The notes: generated by a model from the sequence alone, not told the origin. 64,000 bases of DNA from Aestuariirhabdus litorea (GCF_003864255.1 NZ_QWEZ01000001.1:310001-374000), one strand, 5' to 3'; counted from the first letter of the stretch, positions 26,843 through 35,934 are shown. Numbers and translations are program-made.

Positions 26843-27481
26843 CTAGCGTAGAAATTCGGCGCGTGTTTGTGGGTTGCTTTTAAAGCTGCCACCGAGGGCT
26901 GTGGTCTCGGTAAAGGAGTTGGCATCCATGATGCCGCGCGCCTTCACGCAGTAATGGGTGGCGTTGATGGAGACAGCTACGTCATCGGTTTCCAGCAGGG
27001 TTTGTAGCGCCACCAGTATCTGCTGGGTCAACCGCTCCTGCACCTGCGGGCGCTGGGCAAAAAAGCGAACGATGCGGTTGAGTTTGGACAGGCCGATAAT
27101 CTTCTGGTCTGGCAGGTAGGCAACCTTGGCAGCCCCGTCGATGGTGATGAAGTGGTGTTCACAGGTGCTGGTCATGCGAATTTCGCTCACCTTTACCATT
27201 TCGTCCACCCCCATTTTATTGTCGATCACGGAGATGCTGGGGAAGTGTTGGTAATCCAGCCCGACAAAGAGATCGTCCAGGTACATGCGCGCGATTCGGT
27301 GCGGTGTCTCCTGCAGGCTGTCATCGCTCAGGTCAAGACCCAGGGTAGAGACCACCTCGGTCATTAAGCCTTTGATGCGTTCGTATTTCTGTTCACGGCT
27401 GAGACCGGTTTCCAGTAACGGAGTTTCCAGCCCTTTTTCAATCAACATCTCCCGGACCCGGGTGGCTTCTGCAGAGATCAT
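26843..27481 (-). CDS. folE: GTP cyclohydrolase I (type IA)
   Basis: 212 residues. The zinc site C107, H110 and C178 is present in STCEHHF and THYCVKARG, and [22 protein letters not shown] is the family's core. It turns GTP into dihydroneopterin triphosphate, the first step of folate and monapterin synthesis. First gene of an operon with folM and a DUF4345 gene. Its promoter is the ECF-sigma type at 27527-27552, about 40 bases before the ATG, so it may be a stress-induced second copy rather than the housekeeping enzyme. Confidence 0.95.
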   Translation of the reverse strand: MISAEATRVREMLIEKGLETPLLETGLSREQKYERIKGLMTEVVSTLGLDLSDDSLQETPHRIARMYLDDLFVGLDYQHFPSISVIDNKMGVDEMVKVSEIRMTSTCEHHFITIDGAAKVAYLPDQKIIGLSKLNRIVRFFAQRPQVQERLTQQILVALQTLLETDDVAVSINATHYCVKARGIMDANSFTETTALGGSFKSNPQTRAEFLR

Positions 27482-27526
27482 TGGCGTTTCCTGATGTTAG
27501 TTAGGACGAGTGTTCACAGCACTGAA

Positions 27527-27552
27527 TACGCGCTCGAGCCAGCAATGGATCA
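27527..27552 (-). promoter_or_regulatory. ECF sigma (RpoE/ChrR type) promoter of folE-folM
   Basis: On the minus strand TGATCC (27552-27547) and CGTA (27530-27527) are 16 bases apart, identical in form to the promoters near the sigma gene. It is back to back with the promoter at 27604-27629. Confidence 0.85.
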
Positions 27553-27603
27553 TTTAATTGTTGGGCTGGTGCCGGGCTGCAATGGCGGGAAGGGGATCGT
27601 CAC

Positions 27604-27629
27604 TGATCCAAATGGAGCGTCTGTTCGTA
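27604..27629 (+). promoter_or_regulatory. ECF sigma (RpoE/ChrR type) promoter of the DUF3429-DUF393 operon
   Basis: TGATCC at 27604-27609 and CGTA at 27626-27629, 16 bases apart, about 48 bases before the DUF3429 ATG. Fourth copy of the same signature in the window. Confidence 0.85.
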
Positions 27630-27677
27630 AACTGGTCAGTGGTATCGGCCCTTGGGCCTAACGTGGGAGACTCTGCG

Positions 27678-28124
27678 ATGGAGACAAACAAGCGACTGAT
27701 GTACGGGCTGGGTGGGCTGGGATTGATCCCTTTTCTGGTTTGCCTGCTGGCTGCCAGTAGTGGCGCGGAGTGGCTGGGGGTTGATCCGGTGGCCTGGTTT
27801 ATCGCCTATGGCGCTGTGATACTGAGCTTCCTCGGCGGCATCCTGTGGGGGAGGGCTCTCGCCTGTGACGAGCCGAGGCTGGTCGCTCCACTGTTGTTGC
27901 TCAGCAACCTGTTCGCCTTGCTGGCCTGGCTGGGCTTGCTGTTGCGCTGGTACGAGGCCTCATTGCTGGTATTGAGTGCGGGCTTTGTGATGGTGTTGTG
28001 GACTGAGCTGCGTTTTGCCCCCCCATCATCCACCCAGCGCCTCAGGAGCTATTTGACCCTGCGCTACTGGTTAACCGGGTCGGTGCTGGGGCTGCATCTG
28101 CTGCTGTTATGGCAATACCGCTAG
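27678..28124 (+). CDS. DUF3429 family membrane protein
   Basis: 148 residues with four or five helices and the family features LMYGLGGLGLIPFL and FIAYGAVILSFLGGILWGRAL. DUF3429 proteins are small inner-membrane proteins with no assigned function. The ATG at 27678 lies after GGGAG; the open frame from 27558 would cover the promoter and is discounted. A ChrR-type promoter stands just upstream and the DUF393 gene follows by 12 bases, so both should be induced by photo-oxidative stress. Confidence 0.85.
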   Translation: METNKRLMYGLGGLGLIPFLVCLLAASSGAEWLGVDPVAWFIAYGAVILSFLGGILWGRALACDEPRLVAPLLLLSNLFALLAWLGLLLRWYEASLLVLSAGFVMVLWTELRFAPPSSTQRLRSYLTLRYWLTGSVLGLHLLLLWQYR

Positions 28125-28136
28125 CGGAGGGCCAAT

Positions 28137-28574
28137 ATGCATAACCCGATTGAGTTGAGCATCTATTTCGATAGCCGCTGCCCGCTCTGCGTAATCGAGA
28201 TGCGGGCCCTCAAAGCCCGTGACACTGCGGGGCGCATCCTGCTGGTGGATATCCATGCGGAGGGGTTCAGTGAGCACCACCCGCAGGTAGACGCCACACG
28301 AGCCAGTGAAATCCTCCATGGTATCAAGGCCGACGGCACCCTGTTACTGGGGCTGGATGTCAGCGCTTATGCCTGGTCCCTGGTAGGACGCAAGCCCTGG
28401 TTACGCTGGCTGCGCCGCTGGCCCCTGCGAGGGCCCAGCAACCTGGCCTATAAGCTGTTCGCCCGTTATCGCTACGGCATTTCGCGCTGGCTGACGGGCC
28501 GTGCCTACTGCGGGGTGTGTGAGCAGTCCGTTTGCCCGAGCGCTTCCAGGCGCTCCGCCAGCAGGGAAAGGTAG
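28137..28574 (+). CDS. DUF393 (DCC family) thiol-disulfide oxidoreductase-like protein
   Basis: 145 residues. The family signature FDSRCPLCVIEM gives a CxxC motif near residue 15, followed by IHGIKADGTLLLGLDVSAYAW-like sequence and a basic, amphipathic C-terminus with a second CxxC (CGVC) near 128. DCC proteins are thought to be thioredoxin-like. A good GGAGG site precedes the ATG, and the gene forms an operon with DUF3429 behind an ECF-sigma promoter, which suits a redox role in stress. Converges with mgtE. Confidence 0.85.
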   Translation: MHNPIELSIYFDSRCPLCVIEMRALKARDTAGRILLVDIHAEGFSEHHPQVDATRASEILHGIKADGTLLLGLDVSAYAWSLVGRKPWLRWLRRWPLRGPSNLAYKLFARYRYGISRWLTGRAYCGVCEQSVCPSASRRSASRER

Positions 28575-28661
28575 GGCCTCATCCAGCCGAGGGGCGCCGA
28601 CCGCCGTGAAGGCCTCCCGCCACGGCATTATGGACGGATACCCTTGCGGTGGCCCCAGCGG

Positions 28662-29999
28662 TCAGATCAGCAGGAGCGCACCCAGGCCGAGAAACACAAA
28701 GAAGCCGACCACATCGGTGACGGTGGTGAGAATCACCGACCCCGAGAGGGCCGGGTCGATCTTCAGGTGGTCCAGCACCATGGGCACCATGACCCCGGAA
28801 AAGGCGGCTGCCACAATATTGACCGCAATGGCGATGGCAATCACCAGCCCGATCAAGGGGCTGGAGAACCAGACCGATGCGATCACAGCGATCACAAGGG
28901 CCCAGATGAGGCCATTGACGCCGGCAATGCCCAGCTCCTTCTTCAGAAGAGAAACCAGATTGCCCCGGGAAACCTGTTTTAGTGCTAGGCCTCGAATCAT
29001 CAGGGTCAGGGTTTGGCTTCCGGCGATGCCGCCCATGGAGGCGACGACCGGCATCAGCACCGCGAGCGCAACTACCTGTTGCAAGGTGGCTTCGAATAGA
29101 CCGATGGTCCAGGAGGCGAGAAAGGCGGTCAGCAGGTTGATGCCCAGCCAGGTGGCGCGGCGACGAGAGCTGCGCAACACCGGAGCGAACAGGTCTTCCT
29201 CCTCATTCATACCCGCCCGCGCCATCAGCAGGTTTTCAAAGTGGCTCTGTTGCAGCACCATCGCGTCGTGGAGCGTGACTCGACCCAGTAGGCGATTTTG
29301 CTCGTCGACCACCGGCAGCGCCATGGCACCGGACTCTTGCACCGCAGTGGCGGCGGCATAGAGTTCGGCCTCTCCCGAGAGGGGCTCTGCGTCCTCGTCA
29401 ATCTGGGTGCTGAGGTGGATATGGCCGGGAAGCGTGAACAGCTGGCTGGTGCTGACGGTACCCTGAAAACGCCCCGAGCGGTCAAACAGGTAGATGCTGT
29501 CGGTGTAGGGGGGGAGGGGGCGTCGCAGCAGGCGGTCGGCATCCTGCACCCGGGCGGCGGCCGGCAGCATCAGCAGGTTATGATCCACGTAGCGGCCGAT
29601 CTGCTCTTCGTTGTACTGCAGCGAGCGTTCAAAATACTCCCGCTGCTCGGCATCCATGTGCTCGAGAGCGTCTTCCACCACGGACTGGGGAAGTGAGTCC
29701 CCGATCTCAATCAGGTCCTGGGCATCCAGCTGCCCGATCAGTCGCTCCAGCTGCTCGGGGCTCAGCGCGCGGATGATGCTGTTGCGGGCATCACCCCGCA
29801 TCTCGATCAGGATGGCGGCCTGCTCCTCGCTCGGAATCGAGTGCCAGCGCAGCATCCGCTCATCGATCGGCATCGCCTCCAGCAGCAGGGCCAGGCGGGT
29901 TTCACCAAACTCTTCGAGTACCTCGTCCATGACCGCCGGTTTGTCGGTTTCGGGGGTGTGGCTAAAGCGGTCGATGGTCTCGTTCAATTCTTCGCTCAA
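28662..29999 (-). CDS. mgtE: Magnesium transporter MgtE
   Basis: 445 residues, the usual length. An N-terminal superhelical domain (about 1-130, with EQAAILIEMRGDARNSIIRALSPEQLERLIGQL) is followed by paired CBS domains (about 135-255, VDEQNRLLGRVTLHDAMVL) and five membrane helices (about 285-445, with VASMGGIAGSQTLTLMIRGLAL and MVPMVLDHLKIDPALSGSVILTTVTD). It is a Mg2+ channel gated by cytosolic Mg2+. The start is a TTG at 29999 with AAGGAAG seven bases upstream; the first ATG would remove part of the N-domain. The leader contains two strong hairpins. Confidence 0.95.
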   Translation of the reverse strand: MSEELNETIDRFSHTPETDKPAVMDEVLEEFGETRLALLLEAMPIDERMLRWHSIPSEEQAAILIEMRGDARNSIIRALSPEQLERLIGQLDAQDLIEIGDSLPQSVVEDALEHMDAEQREYFERSLQYNEEQIGRYVDHNLLMLPAAARVQDADRLLRRPLPPYTDSIYLFDRSGRFQGTVSTSQLFTLPGHIHLSTQIDEDAEPLSGEAELYAAATAVQESGAMALPVVDEQNRLLGRVTLHDAMVLQQSHFENLLMARAGMNEEEDLFAPVLRSSRRRATWLGINLLTAFLASWTIGLFEATLQQVVALAVLMPVVASMGGIAGSQTLTLMIRGLALKQVSRGNLVSLLKKELGIAGVNGLIWALVIAVIASVWFSSPLIGLVIAIAIAVNIVAAAFSGVMVPMVLDHLKIDPALSGSVILTTVTDVVGFFVFLGLGALLLI

Positions 30000-30085
30000 C
30001 GTGGACTTCCTTGGGGTCAGAAACGGCCGCTGGGCTCCCCTTCGCGCAAAGGACGGCTAAGGGGGCTGCAGGCGCGGATGTGAAA

Positions 30086-30121
30086 GGCAAGCGGCGGGGC
30101 CGCTCGCCTGGGCAGTGCCCA
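30086..30121 (-). promoter_or_regulatory. Tandem hairpins in the mgtE leader
   Basis: AGCGGC/GCCGCT with a GGG loop (30090-30104, extended by GGC/GCC) lies beside TGGGCA-G-TGCCCA (30109-30121). They are 87-120 bases ahead of the TTG start of mgtE on the minus strand. They could end the upstream transcript or form a leader control element; Mg2+ control of mgtE leaders is known in other bacteria, but I see no M-box match. Confidence 0.35.
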
Positions 30122-30161
30122 CAACGGCCCCACGGACGATGGAGGAGTGTGGGCCCGGTTT

Positions 30162-30473
30162 CTAATGACTCAGGCGGCGGGCAACCTCTTTCAGCGCATT
30201 GGATAGCTGAACCAGGTGCTCGCTGGTTTCAGCAGTGTGTTGCGCGTTTTTACTGTTTTTCGATGCAATTGAGGTTATCTCCGTGATGTTGCGGGTGATC
30301 TCCTCCGATACGGAGCTTTGCTCCTCGGCGGCAGTGGCGATCTGGGTGTTCATGTCGCTGATCGCATCGGCCAGCTGCTGCCCACCCCAGAGGGAGGTTA
30401 GTACCAGCAGTAACATACCGCTGACGATGCCGGCACAGGCCTTGGCCAGAAGGGAGCGCTTAATCCAGTTCAT
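30162..30473 (-). CDS. Miniature methyl-accepting chemotaxis protein, internally deleted remnant
   Basis: 103 residues. Residues 1-33 (NWIKRSLLAKACAGIVSG then a hydrophobic helix) look like the first membrane helix of an MCP. The rest is the last part of an MCP signalling domain: LADAISDMNTQIATAAEEQSSVSEEITRNITEIT and a final TAETSEHLVQLSNALKEVARRL. The ligand domain, HAMP and the kinase-contact hairpin tip are absent, so it cannot signal in the standard way. The join is in frame with no stop codons, and GGAG precedes the ATG. It may be a decayed receptor after an in-frame deletion, or a small coiled-coil protein kept for another use. Confidence 0.7.
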   Translation of the reverse strand: MNWIKRSLLAKACAGIVSGMLLLVLTSLWGGQQLADAISDMNTQIATAAEEQSSVSEEITRNITEITSIASKNSKNAQHTAETSEHLVQLSNALKEVARRLSH

Positions 30474-30554
30474 GTGGGGTAACTCCGTTACACAGGGAAC
30501 TGTATGAGTGTAGATCAGGGGTGTATCGGCTGGGGAGGCTTATTTCTTGAAGTC

Positions 30555-30577
30555 ACAGCCCCGTATACGGGGGCTGT
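30555..30577 (-). terminator. Hairpin after the GGDEF/EAL gene
   Basis: ACAGCCCC pairs with GGGGCTGT across a 7-base loop seven bases past the stop codon. No T-run follows on the minus strand. It separates this gene from the mini-MCP gene. Confidence 0.5.
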
Positions 30578-30583
30578 CGCCCT

Positions 30584-32620
30584 TTAGGCGGCCTGATTGG
30601 ATTTGCGCAGGTATTCGATAAAGAGAGGGTCGGGAACGGGTTTGCAGTAGTAGTATCCCTGCCCCTCCTGGCAGCCGTGCTGGATCAGGTAGGTTTCGTG
30701 GGCGGCGGTTTCCACCCCTTCGGCAATCACCTGTAGCTCAAGGCTTTCGCCAAGCTGGATGATCGCTCGAACGATAGAGGAGTCATCGTGGCTATCGGTA
30801 ATCTCCTGCACAAAGCTCTTGTCGATCTTGATCTTGTCGAAGGGCAGCTGTTTGAGGTAGCTGAGGGAGGAGTAGCCGGTACCAAAGTCATCCAACGCCA
30901 GCAGGACACCCGATTTCTTGATCGCTTTGAGCGCCGTCGCCGCCGCCTGCAGGTCCTCCATGATGCCGGTTTCGGTCATCTCCAGCTCCAGGGTCTGGGG
31001 AGGTAGCTGGTGCTTGCTCAGCGTCCTTACCACCAGGTCCGTGAGGTCGGTCTGCTTGAGCTGAACCGCCGACAGGTTGACCGCCATGCGCAACTCCGGA
31101 AAGCCCATGCCATGCCAGACCTTGAGCTGGGCGCAGGCGCGGTCGAGTACCCACTCGCCAATCGCGATGATCAGGTCGCTCTTTTCAGCCAGCGGAATAA
31201 AAATCTCGGGGGAGATCCAGCCCTGCTCAGGGTGTTCCCATCGCAGCAGCGCTTCGGCGCCTGCCACCTGGCCCGTACGAAAGTCGATCTGGGGCTGATA
31301 AACCAGCTGCAATTGGTCCATCGCCAGTGCCTCGGACAACTCCCGCTCGAGGCGTTTGCGCTCGCGGATTTCGTTGTCGACGCTGGCAACGTAAAACTGG
31401 TAGCGGTTGCCGCGGGTCTTGGCCAGGGTCATGGTCTGCTCCGCCTTCTGCAGCAGTTTTTCCGGGTGTCTGGCGTCGGCGGGGAAGAGCGCGATCCCGA
31501 GGGTGGCGTCGAGAGTGATCGGTTGCCCATCGACCACAAAGGGCTCCTGCAGCTCCGCGAGGATACTCTGGGCCAGCTCGGCGGCTTCGTAGGGCTGCTG
31601 CAGTTTGTCCTGAATAATGGCGAACTGGTCCCCCCCCAGCCGCCCTACCGCGCGGACCGGAATCTGCTGGTTACGCAGGCGGTCTGCCAGGCTCATCAGC
31701 AGGTAGTCGCCGATCTTGTAGGTATGCTGTTCGTTGATGCTTTTGAAGTCGTTGATTCCGCAACAGAGCACCGCCGCCAACTGCCCGCGCTGCTCGGCCT
31801 CGGGAAGGATGCGTTGCAGCTGCTTTTGCAGCATGATGCGGTTGGGAAGACCGGTGAGAAAATCGTACTGGGCCAAACGGAGTACGTGGGCTTCGGCTCG
31901 TTGGCGCTTGGAGTTGTTACGCTCAATCGACTCCAGTAACTGGTTGATGGTGCGGACCCAAAGCCCCAGCTCGTTGCGCTCATTGCCTTCGATCATGGGG
32001 ACCTTAACATCGCCCGGCTGATCCGGGTTGATGTGGGCGAGGCTGGTTGCGATCTGGATCAGGGGGCGGGTGACCAGCCAGGTGAAGATCAGGTAGAGCA
32101 CGAAGGCCATCGCCATGGCGCGCAGGATACCCGAGGTAAAGATGATTACCGCGCGGTCCACAAAGGCAGTCCCGTAGGAGGCGGTGTCGAGGGTAATCTG
32201 CAGGTCGCCGTAGTATTCGTTGTAGGGGAGCTTGCCGTAAAGGCTGACCCGGTAGTTGCGCTCGGGCTGGAACACCCGGTCGGTGAGCCAGCGGTAGGGC
32301 TCCTCCTGCAGGGGACGGCGTTTGGAGGCCAACACCTCTTCGTTGGGGTGGCCAATGGCGGCGAAGCGTACGGAGTGGTCCTCGAACAGCCCCTCCACGA
32401 CCTGCTCGGCCATCTCGCGGTCGAGGCTGTAAACCGCCTGAATGGCAGGGTCCCGCACCATCGCCAGTACACTCTGGGCGCGCTCATCGATCTCCTGCTG
32501 TGAGTTGACGGCGTCCATAGCAATCTGCGCCGCGCTCAGGATAGTGCCGACGAGGCAGGCAGAGGCGAGCACAACCCGCAATAGTTTGAGGGACAGGCGG
32601 TCCCGCTTTTCGATCAACAA
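30584..32620 (-). CDS. Membrane-anchored GGDEF/EAL protein, probable c-di-GMP phosphodiesterase
   Basis: 678 residues: helix (about 13-35), periplasmic sensor segment (36-157), helix (158-185), HAMP-like linker (186-240), GGDEF domain (about 250-415) and EAL domain (about 425-670). The GGDEF motif is changed to GGDQF (329-333), so cyclase activity is doubtful. The EAL domain keeps EALLRW (456-461), EMTET, DDFGTGYSS (577-585), KIDKSFV and the late EGVET, as in active phosphodiesterases. It probably breaks c-di-GMP, perhaps tuned by GTP at the GGDEF site. The start is a TTG at 32620 with AAGGAG five bases before it. Monocistronic. Confidence 0.9.
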   Translation of the reverse strand: MLIEKRDRLSLKLLRVVLASACLVGTILSAAQIAMDAVNSQQEIDERAQSVLAMVRDPAIQAVYSLDREMAEQVVEGLFEDHSVRFAAIGHPNEEVLASKRRPLQEEPYRWLTDRVFQPERNYRVSLYGKLPYNEYYGDLQITLDTASYGTAFVDRAVIIFTSGILRAMAMAFVLYLIFTWLVTRPLIQIATSLAHINPDQPGDVKVPMIEGNERNELGLWVRTINQLLESIERNNSKRQRAEAHVLRLAQYDFLTGLPNRIMLQKQLQRILPEAEQRGQLAAVLCCGINDFKSINEQHTYKIGDYLLMSLADRLRNQQIPVRAVGRLGGDQFAIIQDKLQQPYEAAELAQSILAELQEPFVVDGQPITLDATLGIALFPADARHPEKLLQKAEQTMTLAKTRGNRYQFYVASVDNEIRERKRLERELSEALAMDQLQLVYQPQIDFRTGQVAGAEALLRWEHPEQGWISPEIFIPLAEKSDLIIAIGEWVLDRACAQLKVWHGMGFPELRMAVNLSAVQLKQTDLTDLVVRTLSKHQLPPQTLELEMTETGIMEDLQAAATALKAIKKSGVLLALDDFGTGYSSLSYLKQLPFDKIKIDKSFVQEITDSHDDSSIVRAIIQLGESLELQVIAEGVETAAHETYLIQHGCQEGQGYYYCKPVPDPLFIEYLRKSNQAA

Positions 32621-32807
32621 AATGGCTCCTTATCTCAGGACGCACCCCGGCGTACGCCCTCTTCCGTGCGCAAAAGCAGTCCACGAGTATCGGAAATCTG
32701 ACGCTGGCGGTCAAAATTAATTTCCAGCGGGGGAGCGCTCAAGGCGTGGTATCCCTGGGTGGCTCAGGCTATGATGGGCACCGCATCTCCACACCGGACC
32801 GGTCGCT

Positions 32808-34091
32808 ATGAATCCTGTGATTACCGCCGATGATATGCGCTTTGACGCCGAGCATATCTGGCACCCCTACACCTCCATGAAAAACCGTTACCCCCAGTTC
32901 CCCGTAGTGGCGGCCGAGGGGGTCATGTTGACCCTGGGGGACGGTCGCCAGCTGATCGACGGCATGTCCTCCTGGTGGTCGGCCATCCATGGCTATAATC
33001 ACCCGCACCTCAACGCCGCCATCAAGCAGCAGACCGCCTGTATGTCCCACGTGATGTTCGGCGGACTGACCCACAAACCGGCCATCGAGCTGGCTCGGCG
33101 GCTGTTGAGCATGGTGCCCGAAGCCCTGCAGCAGGTCTTTTTTGCTGACTCCGGCTCGGTGTCGGTGGAGGTGGCCATCAAGATGGCCATCCAGTACTGG
33201 CACGCCCTCGGCAAACCTGAGAAGAACCGCTTGCTGACCATCCGCCACGGCTACCACGGTGATACCTTCGGCGCCATGGCGACCTGTGACCCGGTAAACG
33301 GCATGCACGAGCTGTTTAGCGGGGTGCTGGCGCAGCATCTTTTTGCTCCAGCCCCCGACTGTGGCTACGACGAGGAGTGGGATGAGAACGACATCAAACC
33401 GCTGCGGGAGCTGCTGGAACGCCACCACCAGGAGATCGCCGCGCTGATCATGGAACCTGTGGTGCAGGGGGCGGGGGGGATGCGCTTTTACTCTCCCCAC
33501 TACGTGCGCCGCGCCCGCGAGTTGTGTGACCAGTTTGGTGTGCTGCTGATCCTTGATGAGATCGCCACCGGTTTTGGCCGCACCGGCAGTCTCTTCGCCT
33601 GCCAGCAGGCGGGCATATCACCGGATATCCTCTGCCTGGGCAAGGCCCTGACCGGGGGCTACATGACCCTTGCCGCCACCCTTTGCACTCAGCAGGTGAG
33701 TGATGCGATCTCCGCAGAGGGGGTGTTTATGCATGGCCCCACCTTTATGGCCAACCCCCTGGCCTGCGCGGTGGCCAACGCCAGCCTTGAAATTCTCGAA
33801 ACCGGAAGCTGGCGCAGCCAGGTGACGGAGATCGAAATGGGCTTGCGGCGCGGTTTGGCGCCCTGCCGGGCGCTGCCTTCGGTCGCTGATGTACGGGTGA
33901 TGGGCGCGATCGGGGTGGTGGAGCTGAAGGAGCCGGTCGATATGGCGCAGATCCAGCCCCGCTTTGTGGAGCAGGGTGTCTGGGTCCGGCCCTTCGGCAA
34001 GCTGGTGTACGTGATGCCGCCCTATATAATGAACGCCGATCAGGTAGATCGCCTGACCTCGGGTATCTACCGCGTACTGACCGCCAAGTAA
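32808..34091 (+). CDS. bioA: Adenosylmethionine-8-amino-7-oxononanoate aminotransferase
   Basis: 427 residues, class III aminotransferase. BioA marks are IWHPYTSM near the N-terminus, [28 protein letters not shown], and the PLP lysine K279 in [12 protein letters not shown] with D250 in [14 protein letters not shown]. It makes 7,8-diaminopelargonate in biotin synthesis, using SAM as amino donor. It stands alone here; other bio genes are not in the window. Convergent with nothing, followed by the PepQ-type gene on the same strand 58 bases later. Confidence 0.95.
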   Translation: MNPVITADDMRFDAEHIWHPYTSMKNRYPQFPVVAAEGVMLTLGDGRQLIDGMSSWWSAIHGYNHPHLNAAIKQQTACMSHVMFGGLTHKPAIELARRLLSMVPEALQQVFFADSGSVSVEVAIKMAIQYWHALGKPEKNRLLTIRHGYHGDTFGAMATCDPVNGMHELFSGVLAQHLFAPAPDCGYDEEWDENDIKPLRELLERHHQEIAALIMEPVVQGAGGMRFYSPHYVRRARELCDQFGVLLILDEIATGFGRTGSLFACQQAGISPDILCLGKALTGGYMTLAATLCTQQVSDAISAEGVFMHGPTFMANPLACAVANASLEILETGSWRSQVTEIEMGLRRGLAPCRALPSVADVRVMGAIGVVELKEPVDMAQIQPRFVEQGVWVRPFGKLVYVMPPYIMNADQVDRLTSGIYRVLTAK

Positions 34092-34149
34092 CGACCGTTC
34101 TGCCACCTTTACCGTTCTCTTTAAACCATGACTCTATGGAGTGTTCGCC

Positions 34150-35469
34150 ATGCGTGATATCCAGGTGCTTTACCAAGCCCACCTTCAACAGCTGTTGAGC
34201 GAAACCGGCCCGCTGCTGGAGAGCCTGGGATACCAGGGGCTGCTGGTGGCCTCCGGTTCGCCCAGGCCCTGTTTTCTCGATGACCATGACTACCCCTTCG
34301 TGGTGAATCCCCATTTCAAGCGATGGCTGCCGCTGACCGACAACCCCCACTGCTACCTGTTGCTGCGGGTGGGGGAGCGCCCCCGCCTGCTCTACCATCA
34401 ACCCCGTGATTACTGGCACGCAGCGGCCGGGGCTGCTGAGGGGTACTGGGTCGACAGTTTTGATATAGAACCGGTTGCCGATGCCGAAGCTGCCCTCAAG
34501 ACGCTGGCGGGCTGGGACCTGCATGGGGTCGCCTGCATCGCCGAGGCGCCAGAGCCTGCGGCTGAGCTGCCGGGAGTAGCGACCAACCCCCCTGCGCTGA
34601 TGGCAGCACTGCACTACGCACGGGCCTGCAAGAGTGAATATGAGCTGCATTGCCTGCGCGAGGCCAACCGTATTGCTGCCAAAGGGCACCGGGCTGCGCG
34701 CGATGCCTTTTTTGGGGGCGACTCGGAGCTTGAGGTGCACCTGCGTTATCTGGCGGCCTGCGGGCATACCGAGGCCCAGAGCCCCTACGGCAATATCGTT
34801 GCCTTTAACCAGAATGCCGCCATTTTGCACAACGACCGTTATGGGGTGAAGCCCCCTGCTCAGCGCCATTCGTTCCTGATCGATGCGGGTGCCACCTTTG
34901 AGGGCTATATCGCCGACATCACCCGCACCTATGCGGCCCGCGAAGGGCTCTTTGCTGACCTGGTGGCGCGTATGGACCAGGAACAGCAGGGGATCGCGTC
35001 CGAGGTAAAAGCCGGGGTCGAGTTCGTGGCCCTGCATGAACGCATGCACCAGCGGCTGGCGGCGGTACTGAGCGACAGTGGTATCCTCAACTGCGATGCC
35101 GATACCGCCTTTGGCGAGGGGATTACCCGACTCTTCTTTCCCCACGGGCTGGGTCACCTGATCGGCCTGCAAACCCACGATGTAGGCGGGTGGCAGATCA
35201 ACGCCGCCGGCGATCGCTGTCCACCCCACTCCGACTACCCGGCGCTGCGCCTGCAGCGCACCCTGCAGGAGCGGATGGCGGTGACCATTGAGCCGGGGCT
35301 CTATTTTATCGACCAGCTGCTCGAGCCTCAGCGGGAAAATCCGCACCTTAACTGGCCCTTGATCGACACCCTGCGTCCCTGTGGTGGAATCCGTATCGAA
35401 GATACCCTGGTGGCGTTGCCGGGGGGGGCGGAAAACCTGACGCGTCCTGCTTTTACCGCCCTCGACTGA
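34150..35469 (+). CDS. pepQ: Xaa-Pro dipeptidase (M24 family, PepQ)
   Basis: 439 residues. The pita-bread metal ligands are visible: two aspartates in FLIDAGATFEGYIADITRTY, the histidine in FFPHGLGHLIGLQTHDVGG, and the glutamates in VTIEPGLYF and IRIEDTLVAL. N-terminal VVNPHFKRWLPL and CYLLLRVGERPRLLYHQPRDYWH are typical of PepQ. It hydrolyses X-Pro dipeptides and, in relatives, organophosphorus esters. ATG at 34150 with GGAG eight bases upstream is preferred over the GTG at 34141. Standard housekeeping gene in many gammaproteobacteria, often near fadBA, which is not the case here. Confidence 0.92.
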   Translation: MRDIQVLYQAHLQQLLSETGPLLESLGYQGLLVASGSPRPCFLDDHDYPFVVNPHFKRWLPLTDNPHCYLLLRVGERPRLLYHQPRDYWHAAAGAAEGYWVDSFDIEPVADAEAALKTLAGWDLHGVACIAEAPEPAAELPGVATNPPALMAALHYARACKSEYELHCLREANRIAAKGHRAARDAFFGGDSELEVHLRYLAACGHTEAQSPYGNIVAFNQNAAILHNDRYGVKPPAQRHSFLIDAGATFEGYIADITRTYAAREGLFADLVARMDQEQQGIASEVKAGVEFVALHERMHQRLAAVLSDSGILNCDADTAFGEGITRLFFPHGLGHLIGLQTHDVGGWQINAAGDRCPPHSDYPALRLQRTLQERMAVTIEPGLYFIDQLLEPQRENPHLNWPLIDTLRPCGGIRIEDTLVALPGGAENLTRPAFTALD

Positions 35470-35579
35470 GTATTAGGGGATCGCCTGCGCCGGCTTGCCG
35501 GTGCGGTGGCGTTCGGTGGTAGAATCGATGGGCAGCCGCAGGCTGCCCACCTCGACCAAGCCAGAAAGGAGAGTGCCCG

Positions 35580-35828
35580 GTGATCAAAGTGTTGTTTTTC
35601 GCCCGTTATGCCGAAGAGCTGGGGTTACGTGAACTGGAGTGGCCCCTGGAGGGCGAGCTTCGGGTGGCGCAGCTGCTGGAAGCGTTGCAGGCGCGGGGTG
35701 AGCGTTGGCAGGCGGTGCTCGACAACCCCAACCTGATTGTGTCGGTCAACCAGGAGGTGGTCAGTGCTCAGGCACCGCTCCACAGTGGCGATGAGGTTGC
35801 CCTGTTTCCACCGGTGACCGGTGGCTAG
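35580..35828 (+). CDS. moaD: Molybdopterin synthase small subunit MoaD
   Basis: 82 residues, ubiquitin-like fold, ending in the required Gly-Gly (PPVTGG), which is thiocarboxylated to carry sulfur. KVLFFARYAEELG and the SGDEVALFPPVTGG end are typical. GTG start with AAAGGAGA seven bases ahead. Its catalytic partner MoaE, normally the next gene, is not here; the next gene is moaB. Feeds the molybdopterin cofactor needed by NapA at 50.5 kb. Confidence 0.92.
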   Translation: MIKVLFFARYAEELGLRELEWPLEGELRVAQLLEALQARGERWQAVLDNPNLIVSVNQEVVSAQAPLHSGDEVALFPPVTGG

Positions 35829-35934
35829 GGATAACCGGGTAACTTGTTTGCGATCAATAGCACCACTGCAGTAGTTACGGCATACTGCGGCTTGCGTACG
35901 AGATCTACCACCAGATTTTAAGGAACAATCCAGC

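Noticed and set aside
35826-35843. Sequence 16/18 identical to the I-SceI homing endonuclease site after moaD
   Set aside because: No intron, intein or endonuclease gene is near, and two mismatches remain; most likely chance.
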